The position numbers and the translations under genes are program-made. From the NCBI RefSeq assembly GCF_030272615.1, contig NC_081413.1:560978445-561042444 (forward strand): a stretch of DNA of 64,000 nt. The letters are read 5' to 3'. Below the pieces are notes generated by a model. It was not told where the DNA came from. It searched no databases and saw nothing but the letters and a program-made list of their open reading frames with translations. Each line of letters starts with the position of its first letter. The first letter of the stretch is position 1. This stretch comes from Cryptomeria japonica. Taxonomy: Eukaryota > Streptophyta > Pinopsida > Cupressales > Cupressaceae. This document shows, piece by piece, positions 32,700 through 45,721 of the stretch.

Positions 32700-33140
32700 A
32701 AATAAAATTATTAGTATCTAGACGTAACACACACCTCATTGATATTTATAGCAAATGATATTCTATCCCCATCAGCTACCAATAGGGAGCATAGGTTTCA
32801 AGATAATATGAGGTGCACTGGTTTCAAGCTAATATGATCACGTGTACCATGGTTGAGATGGCCTGGCTCCTAAGAGGACTATATGAACCACTGAGTATTG
32901 GTAAACCTATTAAAAATGGTGCTAATAGGGAATTAGCTAACCCAAATACAAGAGCCTTTAAAGCCAATCACGGAGATGAAATGACTTTATCTACCTTATC
33001 TAAGTTAGTTGTTTTTGGGAGCTACCAAAACTTATCCACTATATATATACATTTAATGAAATTATCTACTATATATACACATATTTCTTATAAGTATATC
33101 CCAAGTTGATAATCTCATAAAAAGTGTCATCCTATGTCAA
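32700..33140. other. Unassigned sequence
   Basis: A short open frame (32813-33109) shows no recognisable protein feature. Nothing else is seen. Confidence 0.4.
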
Positions 33141-33320
33141 CACATGACATATACCTATTGAATGACATGTATATATCTCATACTGAGTAGTCACTCGTTA
33201 TTATATATTCAACATATATTCAAAGATGATAATTATGCATTCTCATGACATAAATTCAAAGACGATAATCATGACATATACCTATTGAATAACATGTATA
33301 TGTCTCATACTAAGTGGTCT
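33141..33320. repeat. Tandem duplication of a roughly 124 bp AT-rich unit
   Basis: ATGACATATACCTATTGAAT(G/A)ACATGTATAT is present at about 33145 and about 33269, each followed by a CTCATACT(G/A)AGT phrase. The related phrase TTCAAAGA(T/C)GATAAT(T/C)ATG lies between them twice. Confidence 0.65.
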
Positions 33321-36300
33321 CTCCCCCTGTATAGTTCAACATGCCCACATGTTTACTCCTAAAAAATTTCAACTCATTTAGATGTCTTATTTCCTAGTTA
33401 TGAAATTGATCTTGGGACCTATGGGTTATGGGCCCATAATATACTTAAGTTCAATTAGCATAAACCATATCAATTATGTTCAATTACATCAATCTCCAAA
33501 CATGAATGCTAAGCATACCACTCTCAAATGACAGACATGAGTGGGAGCCACTCCCTAGACTCACTCTAGGACTAAGCTCATGCCATACCTAAATGCAAGG
33601 CATCTCAAATACATCAAATTATCCCAATCGCAAATTGCCATTTTCATACATAAGCAAGACATACTCAATCAGGCACAACACCAAGAGAACGGATCCTAAT
33701 TGATACCTTATCAAAATTCACATATATGTTATCATGATTCCATAATAGAATATCATCTCAAAATCATCAAATACCACTTTTCAATGATTCCCAAGTTTGG
33801 ACCAAAAACCAATCATGAGGCCAATTACCATTGATGAATGAATGAATGAAGGATTTTAATGACCTCCACAAGACTAAATAGTCTATGGGACCAAGACAAA
33901 CACCCTTAAGTGATGGACCTCAAAAACCTTGAAATTTCAAAGTGCATAAAATGGAAATTCAAGAATATCCTTTTGATTCTAATCAACTCAACAATACAAT
34001 ACTCCCTCAATTTTTTATTTCAACATCCCAAATAGAACGAAACAACATAACCTCATATATACTTGTAATTTCCAAATTTGGTTCATACAAATCATATAAT
34101 CATCCAAATGGAGAGATATAAATTGCAAGAATACTTTAATTCACTCAACAATTCATTTGCAACAAACTAAAATTAATACAATTGAAAAACAAAGGAGGAA
34201 TTTGAGTTCCTACCTCAAACTTGACCAAATCTTGAAATTAACAATGTAATTGAACATAATTGAGATGAGACATGAGTTTCTTAAGTGAAGTTACCCATAA
34301 ACTATGTACAATTGTTTGAATTATTTTAGCATAAAGCAATGAATCTACACCTATAATCCAAAGTAATCTAGTGAGGCATGCTATCTAAAATCTAAAATCA
34401 TGAGTATTGGATCCAATAGTATAGCACAAAAAGTTGGTTATAGCAATCTGTTATACATAATATATCAAAGCAATTTGCAACCATATCAAATCAATTTACA
34501 ACCATAGAAATTTGTTATACATAATATATCAAATCAATTTGAAAAATATGTTTTATGTTTATATGTATTTATTCAAATAAATGATATTTTGTCATTGAAA
34601 TCTAAGGACATATACCACTTTATTACTATTGAAAATTACTCACTAACAATTAAAACAAAATAAATCTAGGATATGGAACAAAATTTTCTTAAGGTTTGAC
34701 AATGGATGTATCCCTCAAATCAATCACAAAATTAATTATATAGATCAATATCTTACTTGAAATCACATAGAGAAAGCTTATTGATTGACTATGAACATGT
34801 TACCTTAGGATGAGCTTAGATGTGAATTTGGAGTTATCAAAGCAATGCTAACAACATGTATCTGACCTCTCGGATAGTAGCATAGAGAAAGTGGAATTTA
34901 AGATAGGTGAGAGTGAATTTCCTTGGATGGAATGTTGGAAGAGATCTGTGGGACCCCTGCACACCCCATAGAATCATTTAGAAGCCATTAAAAAGTGCCA
35001 TAGACCAAATATTAATGGCTGTCCTAAGGGTACACATTGTGACAATCACAAGTTTACCATGGATACTCCCTACTCAAACAAGTTGTGTTTGGAAATCCCA
35101 CTAGGTGTGTATATGTAATAGTAATGAAATGTCCTCAGAGTAGCCCTTACACCAGTATGCACAAACCTTGGTGTCACAACGGTGTTGGTGTAGCATTGGT
35201 CCAATTGTGGTTGACTGTTACAATTAGGACAATGATCTCAAACACAATTTATGATGTTTATAACTCTAATGTCCCAATCTACTTGTATATATTTTCACAA
35301 AACAATTAACAACCCAACCATAGCTATTAATAACATTTCCCCATAAAATGCATGCATAATGTATCATCATTGAAAGGATAACTGACTTGTATTTAATAAG
35401 AGACCTCAATGAGTGGAGTTTCATGCTAAAAAGAGTACTTGAAATAAAGATATTGAAATCAATGAGACATTATGCATTGAAAAATCTACAAGGAAGATCT
35501 AATATTTATGAATGAAATTGTAAATCAATCTAAGTTATATGTTTGATATCTTACTTATATCATGGCTAAATAAAATGTATATATGCACTCAACATACCTT
35601 TTTTCTTGTTTATTTGAGAATGTTGCTATATGAATTGATAGGTGAATGATACATTGATCTACACATGAATCACTTGTGCTTTCTCGATACTTTCATCCCT
35701 TGGTCAAGGCCGCGTACCCCCTAACACTTGAAGATTGTTTCTACCCTCATGATTACTTGAAGTCTATGCTCAAATCACACTAAATGACTATAGTTAGTAC
35801 AAAATAGTGACCATAGCCAAGGAAGCCCAAATTTACTCATACTCAACATAACAAGAAATAACTAAATCATCTAGACCATTATTCATAACATAACCTCTTT
35901 TTCACATCATGGAAGGCCAAAATTACAAGGAAGGCCAAAATTAAAAGGATCACGCTTCTTTGAAGGAGCCAGTGTTCAAAGCCACCAAACTATAAACAAG
36001 AGTAGAAGTTATTAGGCTCATACAATTTGAGGAAATATAAAGAGTTGAAAAAGAAGCGAGAAAAAAAAAGAAAAATTGTTGAAATATAATCTTCACAATT
36101 TTGTCATCACGAGTGCAAACAATTCAGTGAGGAGGACAAAGATGAATAGTGTGATGAGGATCAGAGCCATCCAATCTAGGAGGCATAATATGAGACTCTT
36201 TTTGAACCAATGCTAAGGGCTATTATGATTTGAATCTTCTCTTAAATCATCACATTTTGATGTCACATAATGAGGTAGAAGAGGCAGATTGAAAGTCTTA

Positions 36301-36655
36301 GAATGAGGTTGATATATATATGGATGGTAATATATGTAAGGATATATGAAAGATATATGTAAGGAGCATAATTATGGAGGTACTTTCCATGGATGTAAAG
36401 TGGGGATTGTAAAGGAGTCTGTGGATTCATGAAGAACATTAAGGAGAAAAAGTTAGTTATATGAAGGAAAAATAAAGAAAAAGGGAAGTGATAAAGAAGG
36501 GAGGAAGAAAATAGGGAAGAAAGTGAAGAAATAAAGAGCGAATATAATTTATTTTGGTATGTATCCTCTACTACTCTTTTTATTGTTGAATGATTTTGCA
36601 ATATTTTGAGAAGATTGCAAGGCATGAAGTAATACTCATAAGGCATGAAGGAGCT
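33321..36655. other. Intergenic sequence without recognised genes
   Basis: AT-rich, with short open frames lacking motifs. A few phrases recur locally (TTATACATAATATATCAAA at about 34451 and 34513). The end, 36410-36650, is purine-rich on the plus strand. Confidence 0.45.
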
Positions 36656-37106
36656 TGTGATATTTGGCCAAGATCAAGGGCACAATGAAAATTAAAAAAT
36701 ATAGACAAAAGAATGAAAAGAACAAACTGTATTCTCATAAATATGCAAAATGATCAACTGGATTCACTAATATAATGAATATGGGCTTTCTTATATAAGA
36801 AAGGCCATGTGGATGTACAAGCACACAAACATGAATTGTCGCTTAATGAGAAACAAGGGTAGGTAAGAAATACTAGGGGTAGGTAGGAGAAATAATATAT
36901 TATTGCACAAGAGGTGGATGACCCACCAAATGTGGAGTGTAACAGCAAAACAAGACCACAAAAGGTGGAATTTCTCCTACAAGCTCTATCCCTATGTGCA
37001 CACTTCCTTAAGTGTCTCAAATCCAAACTACGAAGAGATGGATTATCCTAAGTTAACTTATGTAAAGTGAAACAATATCCATAATGAATATTTATTTACA
37101 CCAACA
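36656..37106 (-). repeat. 3' LTR of copia-2 (451 bp)
   Basis: On the minus strand it starts TGTTGGTGTAAATAAATATTC and ends GATCTTGGCCAAATATCACA. The other copy is at 42117-42566; the match runs through the whole length with scattered differences. Confidence 0.8.
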
Positions 37107-37118
37107 TCCCCCCTTAAG
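37107..37118 (-). promoter_or_regulatory. Polypurine tract of copia-2
   Basis: CTTAAGGGGGGA on the minus strand directly abuts the LTR start. Confidence 0.7.
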
Positions 37119-37399
37119 TGCAACTTAGGAGAATAAAGACTCAATTCAAAAATGCAAGATGGGTTCCAACTGCTAGGCTATGATAGGTACCCATGTACAA
37201 TATGCAAATGTAAGCAAAAAAATGCAATGCAATCTCTCACAAATGGAGAAAGGGAGAAAACCCAGTGCAAAAAAATTGCCCCCCAAAAGAGAAAAGAGTG
37301 TACAAAAGACTCTCAAAGAAGATGGACAAAACCTCAAAGAGGAAAAAGTTCCCTAAGAGAGGAAGGAGAAGTCAGCTAACCCCCCCGAATGACACATCC

Positions 37400-38640
37400 C
37401 CTACCCCCAAGAGAGCTCGCAACTACTGGAACTTACTCTCGATGAAAGGTTTGGTGAATATGTCTCCAACCTGCTCCTGAATTGGCTCTTGGATATAGTG
37501 CATATGAATCTTGATGTATTTGGTCTGCTGGAGTTGGACTGACTTCTTTGAGATTGCAATAGCACTTTGATTGTCACAATGTAGAACTGTCGGTCATGGA
37601 TTGGTGAACCCAAACTCTGTGAGAATCTACTAAAGCCAAATGGTCTCTGTCGCTACGTTAACAGCTCCTCGATACTCAGCCTCAATCGAAGAAAGAGAAA
37701 TAGCATGCTGCTTCTTTCTCTGCCAACAAATGGGGCTTGAACCAAGGTGGAAACAGTAAATAGAAGTAGACTTACGATCATCAAGATCACTAGCCCAATT
37801 GAAGTCTGTGTAACCAAGCAAGCGAAGTCTTGTCCCTATTGTATAGTGAATCCCATAGTGATCTGTACCCTATATATAATGGAAAATGCATTTGGTGGCT
37901 TTATAATGAAGCTCATGTGGTTCTTGCATGAAGCGGGAAACCATGTCAACCACAAATGAAATATCAAGGCATGTATGAGTCAATTAGATGAGACTACGCA
38001 CAAGTTGATGATACAAAGTGGCATCAACTGGTGGAGAAGAAGACTAAGCCTCAAGCTTGACTCCTGAAAGAAACAGAGTCAGTGCAGGCTTAAAATCAAC
38101 CATATGAAAGCGTGCAAGTAGATCAAGAGCATACTTGGGCTATGATAGTGTAATCTTGGAAGGTGACTGTAAAATCTCTATCTTGAGAAAGTAGTGCAAA
38201 AGACCCAAGTTAGTCAAAGAAAATTGGTCATGAAAAGTAGATTTGATCCTGCTAATGATAGATGTAGTACTCCCTATAATGATCAAATCATCAACATAGA
38301 GCACAAGTATCAAGTGAGAGTCATCCTGTTGCAAAATGTATACATTTGGATAAGGATGACACTTGGTGAACCCTGTTGAGAGAAGAAAGGAATCCATCTT
38401 GGTGTACCAAGCCCTGCGGGCCTACTTAAGGCCATAGAGGGATTTCCTTAGTTTGCAAACCAAGGAAGTATCCTAAATGAAACCCTGTGGCTGCTCCATA
38501 TAAATCTCCTCATCAAGATCCCCATGAAGAAAAGCACTCTTCAAATCCATCTAATGTACAACCCAACCATCAGTTGCAACAATAGCAAGTGTCAAGCGAA
38601 TGGAGTTCATCTTGACTATGGGCACAAAGGTTTCAGTATA
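37400..38640 (-). pseudogene. Copia-2 reverse transcriptase and RNase H
   Basis: Read on the minus strand from 38640: VDYTETFVPIVKMNSIR, the motif A region MDLKSAFLHGDLDEEIYME, LRKSLYGLK, then 38397-38140 with LILVLYVDDLIIIGS (catalytic YVDD intact), NLGLLHYFLKIEI, and RNase H blocks GYTDFNWASDLDDRKSTS, SLSSIEAEYRGAV and HCDNQSAIAISKK down to about 37400. Stops lie before MDLKSAF, within GLK.ARRAW and near 38140. The start of reverse transcriptase is missing. Confidence 0.8.
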
Positions 38641-39517
38641 GTCAACACTTGCAACCTAAGAGAAACCTTTCACAACAACTAGGAGTTGGATTTGAAGGAG
38701 TCTCATCATCTAAATCACTAAAATCACTATCCACAATGGAGGAAGGTGGAGGAGGTAGAGAGACTAAGCTAGGAGAGCTTTTCTCAAAGTGAACACTCCT
38801 CTCAATGAACACCTCATGTGTTTCAGGATCCATCAATATATATACCTTAACACCCTCAGGATATCCTAAAAATATGCAAGGCTGACTTTGAGGTTCCAAT
38901 GCCTTGCATTTCATCATAGGTATGCGAGCCTATGCTAGATACCCAAAGACTCTAAAATGTCTCACAATCGGTTTCCTACCAGCCCAAGCCTCAAAATGAG
39001 TAATACCTTGTAAATCTTTGTGAGGAACTTGATTCTAGATGTGTGTGGCACAACTGATAGCCTCTGCCCAAAAGGTAGGATCAAGAGAGCATGCATGTAT
39101 CATATAGCTAGCCATTTCTTTGAGAGTTCTACTCTTGCATTCTGCAACTCTGTTTTGCTGTGGAGTGTATACAACATAATGCTGAAGATCAATCCCCTCA
39201 AATGTATAAAAATCCTCAAGTCTCTTGTTCACATATTCTTGTCCATTATCTGTATGAAGAATCTTGACCACTTTCCTAGATTGCTTCTCCACATGAGTCA
39301 TGAAGTCTTGTAATCTTTCAAATACTTCACTCTTATGAATGAGAAAGTAGACCCAAGTGAAGCGAGTGTAGTCATCAATGAAGGCCAGGACATAGCGGGT
39401 CTTACTAAATGAAGGTATTGGAAATGGACCTACTACATCGTTGTGAACAAGTTGAGAAACTTCCAAAGCTCTCCAAGCTTTCCCCTTATCAAACTTCTCC
39501 TTAGGATACTTGCTCAT
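38641..39517 (-). pseudogene. Copia-2 integrase
   Basis: The open frame 39517-39035 carries HNDVVGPFPIPS (first catalytic Asp), FIDDYTRFTWVYFL, ILHTDNGQEYVN (second Asp) and YTPQQNRVAECKSRT, where the catalytic Glu is kept (usual form GVAERKNRT). The frame 38917-38642 is the C-terminal domain (KALEPQSQPCIFLGYPEG, HEVFIERSVHFEK). The two are separated by a short broken stretch at 38918-39034, and the linker to reverse transcriptase is shortened. Confidence 0.78.
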
Positions 39518-39519
39518 GG

Positions 39520-40060
39520 AACGCCTTGAACATACACCTCTAAAAAACTAATTTGAGATAGACCTGTGACCATCTCTTTTGTGCTGAGCTGCTGAAGATA
39601 GTGGTAGTTGAGGTGACCAAACCGCTCATGCCATAGCTTACTTTCAAAATTTGAATGAGTAAGCAAGGCCCTAGAAGGTGAACTTGGCACAAAGTGGGAG
39701 AATGAATAAAGCCTTGAGTTGTCATTGACTTTTCCCACTGCTACCAAGGCATCATCATCAAGTTCCTTTACCACAATTGAATATGGTGTAAACTCAACCT
39801 TTTTCCCATTCCCATAGTGAGTGATTTGGTAGATAGAGAGAAGGTTGGTAGACAAGTTAAGAACATAGAGAACATTCTCAAATGTTCCATCATGCATGTC
39901 AACTGCACCTTTCACTTCAACCTCTACTTGTGTATCATGACCTATGTAAATGTGACGTACCTTAGATGGCTCCAATGAAGAAAATTGCTCCTTTGTAGAG
40001 CCCATGTGATATGAGGCACCCGAGTCAAGTATCTACTGCTATGGAGAACCTATTGTAGCC
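39520..40060 (-). pseudogene. Copia-2 protease and GAG-pre-integrase
   Basis: Around 40005-40030 the minus strand reads LDSGASYHMGSTKEQF, an intact copia protease active site (DSG), preceded by a stop. The frame 40005-39514 continues with YVLNLSTNLLSIYQITH and LWHERFGHLNYHYLQQLS, the GAG-pre-integrase His block. The protease would cut the Gag-Pol polyprotein. Confidence 0.75.
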
Positions 40061-40080
40061 ACAAATGCTTGCCCTTTTCC

Positions 40081-40900
40081 CTTACACTATGAGGAAGAGG
40101 AAGGAGATGAATCCTTATTTGTGTAGGTGGATGGCAAGTTGATGTTATTTTTCTTAAGAAGATTTGTCAACTCATCAAATTGCTTGGTGTGCTCATCATG
40201 ACCATACTTCTTGCAATATGCACAAGCTAGTTTATCCTTCTTAGGTGGTGTCCCCTTCTTAGAAGAGGATGAAAAATTGTCTTGTGATGGAGAGGATGCT
40301 TGTCCCTTTTCTTGCTGTGGCTTTGACATAGAGTGCTTCTTCTTCTTGTTGGAATATTTGCCTTGACCTCCTTGATTCCCTTGATTAGCCACCAAAGCCT
40401 TGGACTATGAAGACTTGAGAAGCCCCATGTTCAACAACTTAGATTGTTCCAATATCAACAATTCTATGAAAGCATCAAATGAAGGCATAACATAGGAACT
40501 CCCCACTATCAAATGATGAGTTTGGAATCTAGACACAAATGTTGTATATTTTGGTGCAAGCTTGTCCAACAAGTTGAATATCAACTGAGCATCTTTTTTG
40601 TCAATTCCACAATCCTTAAGCTTTGCTCTTAGCTCATTTGCTTTGGTCACATAATCTTGGATTTTATTAGAACTCTTGGGATCCATATTGGTAAGCTCAT
40701 TGTCAATCTTATAATCTCTAATTTCATCAACTTGACCATACAATTTCTAAAACATATCCCAAGCATCTTTGATTGTAGTACACTTTTCAATATGAAAAAT
40801 GAGATCATCTGATACATACTTGCGCAAAGTTCCAAGATCCATGCAATTCTTAGGGAGCCATTCTAGCTGAGCATTAGATCAGCCTTAGGATTAGGTGTTG
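40081..40900 (-). pseudogene. Copia-2 gag
   Basis: The frames 40835-40405 and 40395-40087 contain a UBN2-like helix region (NKIQDYVTKANELRAKLKDC, LIFNLLDKLAPKYTTFVSRF), a Lys/Ser-rich linker and a damaged zinc knuckle CAYCKKYGHDEHTKQ, whose last Cys is lost. A stop near 40402 separates the parts. The N-terminal end lies to about 40900 and shows stops. Confidence 0.7.
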
Positions 40901-40969
40901 CTGCTATTGTTCTATCTATGTAATGTGTGAGATCTTTTTACATTAATTTGCTCCATACTTTAATTTTCC

Positions 40970-42100
40970 ATGATGCATAATTATGTGGAGTGAAAGGGGA
41001 AAATTTATGAGGACTCATTGCAAAAAAAATGAAATAGAAGAAGGAAAGACAGGCACAATCACAAAAGACACCCCCTCAAATTCACTCAATCAAAGAACAC
41101 CCCCCCCCCCACAAAAAAAATGATGATTTGGCACTTTATAATTAGTGCATGTACAATGGATCACTTGCAAAAAATGGCAAAGTGGACTTCTAATTTAAAT
41201 TTTACAATTGCCTCAATAAGGTCAAAAGAGACTCAAACTAATAGTACAAGAGATCTAAACCAAGATCCAAGAAATTTACAACTACCAAATATGCCAAATA
41301 AGACCAATATCTAAAAGTAAAATTTTCACTCAAAATATCTGAAATTTGATCGTAGATTATGAAAGTAGATGAAAAAAATGCACTTTCAAAAAAAAATGGC
41401 ACCTAAAAAGGAGGTTGTATGAGCTCAAACGAGGCCTTTGAAGTTGGAGAATCGAGGATTGGATAGATAATTGAGAGAATCCAAAAATTCTGAAAACCCT
41501 GTGCACCAAAATAAGAAAATAACCACACCAATGTGAAGAGAATGAAAAATTAGCTCAAATTAAAAAAAAATACACCAAAAAGGGAGCGGAATTGAGCAAG
41601 TTATGAGCCTCCAAAGTTGACCCAAAAATCCAAATTGCTCAATGGAGAGGGGTCTAAATTTTTTTCAAAAAATACTGACTGGGTGTTGACTGACTGAGCA
41701 TTGACTATATGCTACCTGTGCACTGCTGACTAGGCGTTGACTGTGCGCTGCTGATTGGGCAGAAGGTACGGATCCCAAAAATAATTTTCAATTGTTTATT
41801 TTATTTATTTTTTCAAAAAAAAATTCAGCAGGAAAATTATTTTCAACAAAAAAAATATTTGAAAAAAAATCCAACAATTTCATACCGTACCGCTCGAATT
41901 GGGCAAAAAATTTCCTCCACACGCAAAAATCGATTTTCGTCAAAATAGGTCGAGTTTATACTCGATTTTTATAGAAATGGCCTCCCAGATGCAATGGTGA
42001 GGTTGAAAATGCTCCAATATGCCTCCAAAAAATGCTTGTTCCTCAGATCCGAAAATAGAAGCCTTCCAAAATGTCTCCAAAAACCAATCAATGAAGCCCC
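40970..42100 (-). other. Leader region of copia-2
   Basis: Sequence between the primer-binding site and gag. It has no sustained frame, many A-runs and a C-run at 41099-41110. A short tandem phrase around 41683-41760 (TGACTG.GC.TTGACT) is locally repetitive. This is the expected place of the element's untranslated leader and packaging signals. Confidence 0.4.
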
Positions 42101-42104
42101 AATG

Positions 42105-42116
42105 GCTCTGATAACA
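42105..42116 (-). promoter_or_regulatory. Primer-binding site of copia-2
   Basis: TGTTATCAGAGC on the minus strand, one base from TGGTATCAGAGC, touches the LTR end directly. Confidence 0.65.
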
Positions 42117-42566
42117 TGTGAGATTTTTCCAAGATCAAAGGCACAATGAAAAGTATAAAATAGAGATAAAGCCATATGATCAAACTGTATTCTCATCAAT
42201 ATTGAAAATGATCAACTGGATTCACCAATACAATGAATATGGGCCTGCTTATATAGGCAAAGCCATATGGATGTACCAGCACACAAACATGACATGTGGC
42301 TCAATGAGAAACAAGAGTAGGTAAGAAATACTAGGGCTAGACCTAGGAGAAATAATATAATATTCCACAAGAGGTAGATGACCCACCGAATGTGGAGTGT
42401 AACAACAAAACAAGACCACAAAAGGTGGAATTTCTCCTACAAGCTCTATCCCTATGTGCACACTTCCCTAAGTGTCTCAAATCCAAACTACGAAGAGATG
42501 CATTATCCTAAGTTAACTTAAGTAAAGTGTAACAATATACATAATGAATATTTATTTACACCAAAA
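42117..42566 (-). repeat. 5' LTR of copia-2 (450 bp)
   Basis: Partner of 36656-37106. A TATA-like stretch (TATATAAGCAGGCCC on the minus strand, near 42250) may be the element promoter. Confidence 0.8.
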
Positions 42567-43779
42567 TATCTATGTAAAGCACAAACCATAGATATGAATA
42601 CATGCAAGGCATGAATCATACATGTAAACCATGAAGTAATACATAAATACACATAAGGTACAAGCATATATGAGAAAGGTTCTCATGGAGTTGACACATT
42701 GAAGACACATTGATCATGAAGCATACAATAGAGAGGTATTCATGGAATAGACATCTGAAAACATCTCATTCATGAAGTAACAAATTGCTAAAGAAAATGA
42801 CAAGTAATAAAAAAACTTACAAGGATAAGGCATATTCATAACTTTTGCAGTCTCACCATGGATATCAACACTAGAAGAAAATCATGCTATTAGTGTACAT
42901 ACAAGAGAATATGGGAGTTCATTATACCCAGCAACTTGTGGTGTTATTGTTCGTGTTGGCTCTATTGGACCCTGCAATTAAGATTCAAAATACATTATTC
43001 AATAAGATTAACTATGCAACATAATGAAATATTGAAAAGTGTATTATCTTGTTGAGCTTCACTTGGTTTCGAGAATAGTTTAATATTCTCTATTTAACAA
43101 GGCCAACCATGTGAAGGTGGAAGCTCATTTGCCCCCACCCCTAACATCACTCTAAATTCCCCATTAACATCTCATAACATTCATTCATTCTACCATTAAT
43201 AAAATATAACATTGATTCATTAATATCACATAATGTTCATTAACACATAACATTGATTAACATTAATTAACATGGAACATTCATCAATATTAATTAGCAC
43301 ATATCATGCATAACCATTAATTAGCACATAATTAAGTTCATTAACACATAAAAATCAGTCATTATCAAATAAGGTAGATTACAATCATTTCTTTTTTTGT
43401 TTTTTCTTTGAAGCTATGAAAAGACTAAGTGGAAAATCTGTTTCTTCATTATTTCCCCCTCTGCAGTTATTTCTCCCTCTACCCGTGATCTTGATGTATG
43501 CCTAGTCCTATACTCAGGACGAGGACACTAAAGTGAATGGGGTTCCTTTGCAATAACAAAGAAATGGGTTAAATTCAAAACATTTTTTATTATTGTTACA
43601 AGTATTTCATTAATTTAGAGAACATAACTATTGCTTTTCTCTTTACCTGATGGGGCCACATCATTTTGTCTAGCCTCAACCTCAACATGTTGTACATGCT
43701 CTAAATCATCTAGAGTTGAAATAGTAATTATATTGGAGTTAATCAAGGATCAGGATTGAAAGTTATCAATCCATGTTTA
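42567..43779. other. Unassigned AT-rich spacer between two copia elements
   Basis: No gene seen. At 43150-43370 short phrases of the type CATTAATTAACAT and TTCATTAACACATAACA are repeated irregularly, giving a low-complexity block. At 42570-42650 a CATGAA/CATGTAA phrase recurs. Confidence 0.45.
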
Positions 43780-45291
43780 TGATAGCTCTGATACTAAATG
43801 TTTAGTACACATGCCAAGCTAACAAGATGAGAGGGGGGGGGATGAATCATACAAACTTAATCTTCCATAAAAATAACAGATTCAACCTCGATAACCTTAT
43901 TAGAAAAAATGTAAAGCATGCAAACTCATAAACAGATAAGATCACAAAACATATAACACCAGATTTAACATGGAAACCTAAATAGGGAAAAACCACTGTG
44001 GGATTTCGGACCCACTAAGAAATATACTCTTCTAGAGTATGCTCGGTTAAAAGCAAATCCTATTAAAGATTACAAACACATTGCTAGATGTGACCCAGTT
44101 AAGGGATTTCCCTCAGATTTGTTAGGATCTTCATCTTGTTAGAAGTAACCTTGTCAAAGGATTTCAAACACTCAATCAGAATGTCACCTTGCTAGAGGAT
44201 TTACAAATAAGACTATTAAGTCCACTCAGTTAAGAGATTTTCTATCACTTCACAAAATAACAGTAATAAAATCTATCGGCAACTTCACATCTAAAAATGC
44301 TAAAGCAGATTCTTATTTTCTCAATACAATTTAGTCATAGGACTTATCTTGTCCTTCTAATGGGCTCTATACTTTTTTTCTCAAACAGGTCTTCAAGCTT
44401 CTATGCTTGGTAAATATTGTATAGCATCCCTCTGCTTACACTTACCCGCATACATTGTTTATCAACAGTTCCTTATTTATAAACATTTTTCCAACTGCTT
44501 AATCTCCTCGATCACATTTCCCATGAACAATCATAGCCATTAGATCTTCAAACTTGACTAGGTTCAATGTATCCTTCGATCTGAAAATGTTTTACCCCAC
44601 CTTGGAACTTGCACACATTTCTTGGAACTCGTTATAGGGTATTGCGGTTCAATTTGAGCTATAGATCTTCTTTCTGATTTTCCTTTGCCATAGATTCTTT
44701 AACAAACGTGATGCACGACATACCAATCATTTAATCAGTTCCAACTCATCAGTTTCCTTCATTAAATAATGCTTGTATTCATTCAATGCATTCTGTTATT
44801 ACTCAGTTGCAACTCGGTGAATAATAAACTTCACTCGGTAGACATTCCGCCTTCATTAACTGATAGCGATAACCTTAGGGTTTACTGACTAGGTTCCTTA
44901 GGGTTTACTGACTAGGTTCTTTGCTCAGTAACATAGTATAGTATTATCCTTACAAACAACAACATATGCAGGATATCAAAACAATATAAACATCATGATC
45001 TCGTCATAGTCTAACTCAGTAATAGTTGCCCATTGAATAACTTATTTCTCCCCTTATTCATCACATTCTTTCTGTGTCTTTTACCGACTTCTTTATACTC
45101 ATCAAATCATTCTTCTTAAGATATGGCAACATCATACTGAATCAGAAAATCAATTTCTTGACATCAATGACAAAATAATAATATTAAGACAATAAACATC
45201 CTTAATCAGTTATATCCATAATCATCATCAACCTTCTCAATATCCTTATTGAAATGCCAACAATCTCTCTTTGTCTGATATAATGCCAACA
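43780..45291 (-). repeat. 3' LTR of copia-3 (1512 bp)
   Basis: On the minus strand it starts TGTTGGCATTATATCAGAC after a polypurine tract and ends GTATCAGAGCTATCA. About 1.23 kb aligns with the partial 5' LTR at 62769-64000. A second start-like phrase TTGTTGGCATTTC lies 28 bp inside. Confidence 0.8.
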
Positions 45292-45305
45292 ATGTCCCCC
45301 TTTGG
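45292..45305 (-). promoter_or_regulatory. Polypurine tract of copia-3
   Basis: CCAAAGGGGGACAT on the minus strand directly precedes the LTR start. Confidence 0.75.
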
Positions 45306-45721
45306 CATTGATGGCAAAACCAATTGATTTGACCCAACGGTTCAGATTCGGATTGTTGTGATTGATTGCTTAGATTGCCAAAATGCTCTCCTCCTCTCAT
45401 CAGTCTTCTCCCCCATACAATAGTCTTCTCTCCCTTTCTTCCGTCTTCTCCCCCTTTGACAACAATGCCAAAAAGTAAAGAACTAAAACATGATTTCTTT
45501 CACTGAGAAGTAAATTCCTTGCTATTATGTGTCAACTCAATCTCGGTCAAAGCATTTTGTCTTGAATTCCTGTTCCCTATTATTGTTTCTTGCACACCTT
45601 TAGAAAACCTTCTAAAGTGTGTAAATAAGCATCAACTCATGAAAGATATTCTGTAGAGTCATTGAATTGATGCTTTCACCGAACTCAGTCAGTGAATGGA
45701 AGATAGGGGTAGGACCCCTAA

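Larger units (their letters stand above)
36656..42566 (-). mobile_element. Ty1/copia retrotransposon, minus strand (copia-2)
   Basis: Two similar LTRs (36656-37106 and 42117-42566) flank gag, protease, integrase, reverse transcriptase and RNase H remnants in copia order on the minus strand. A tRNA-Met-like primer-binding site lies at 42105 and a polypurine tract next to the left LTR. Multiple stops and a lost stretch between integrase and reverse transcriptase make it non-autonomous. Clear target duplications were not found (GAGCT left, TATCT right). Confidence 0.85.

Noticed and set aside
41099-41112. C-homopolymer followed by an A-run as a possible retroposon tail
   Set aside because: It lies inside the leader of copia-2 and has no target duplication; it is probably replication slippage.
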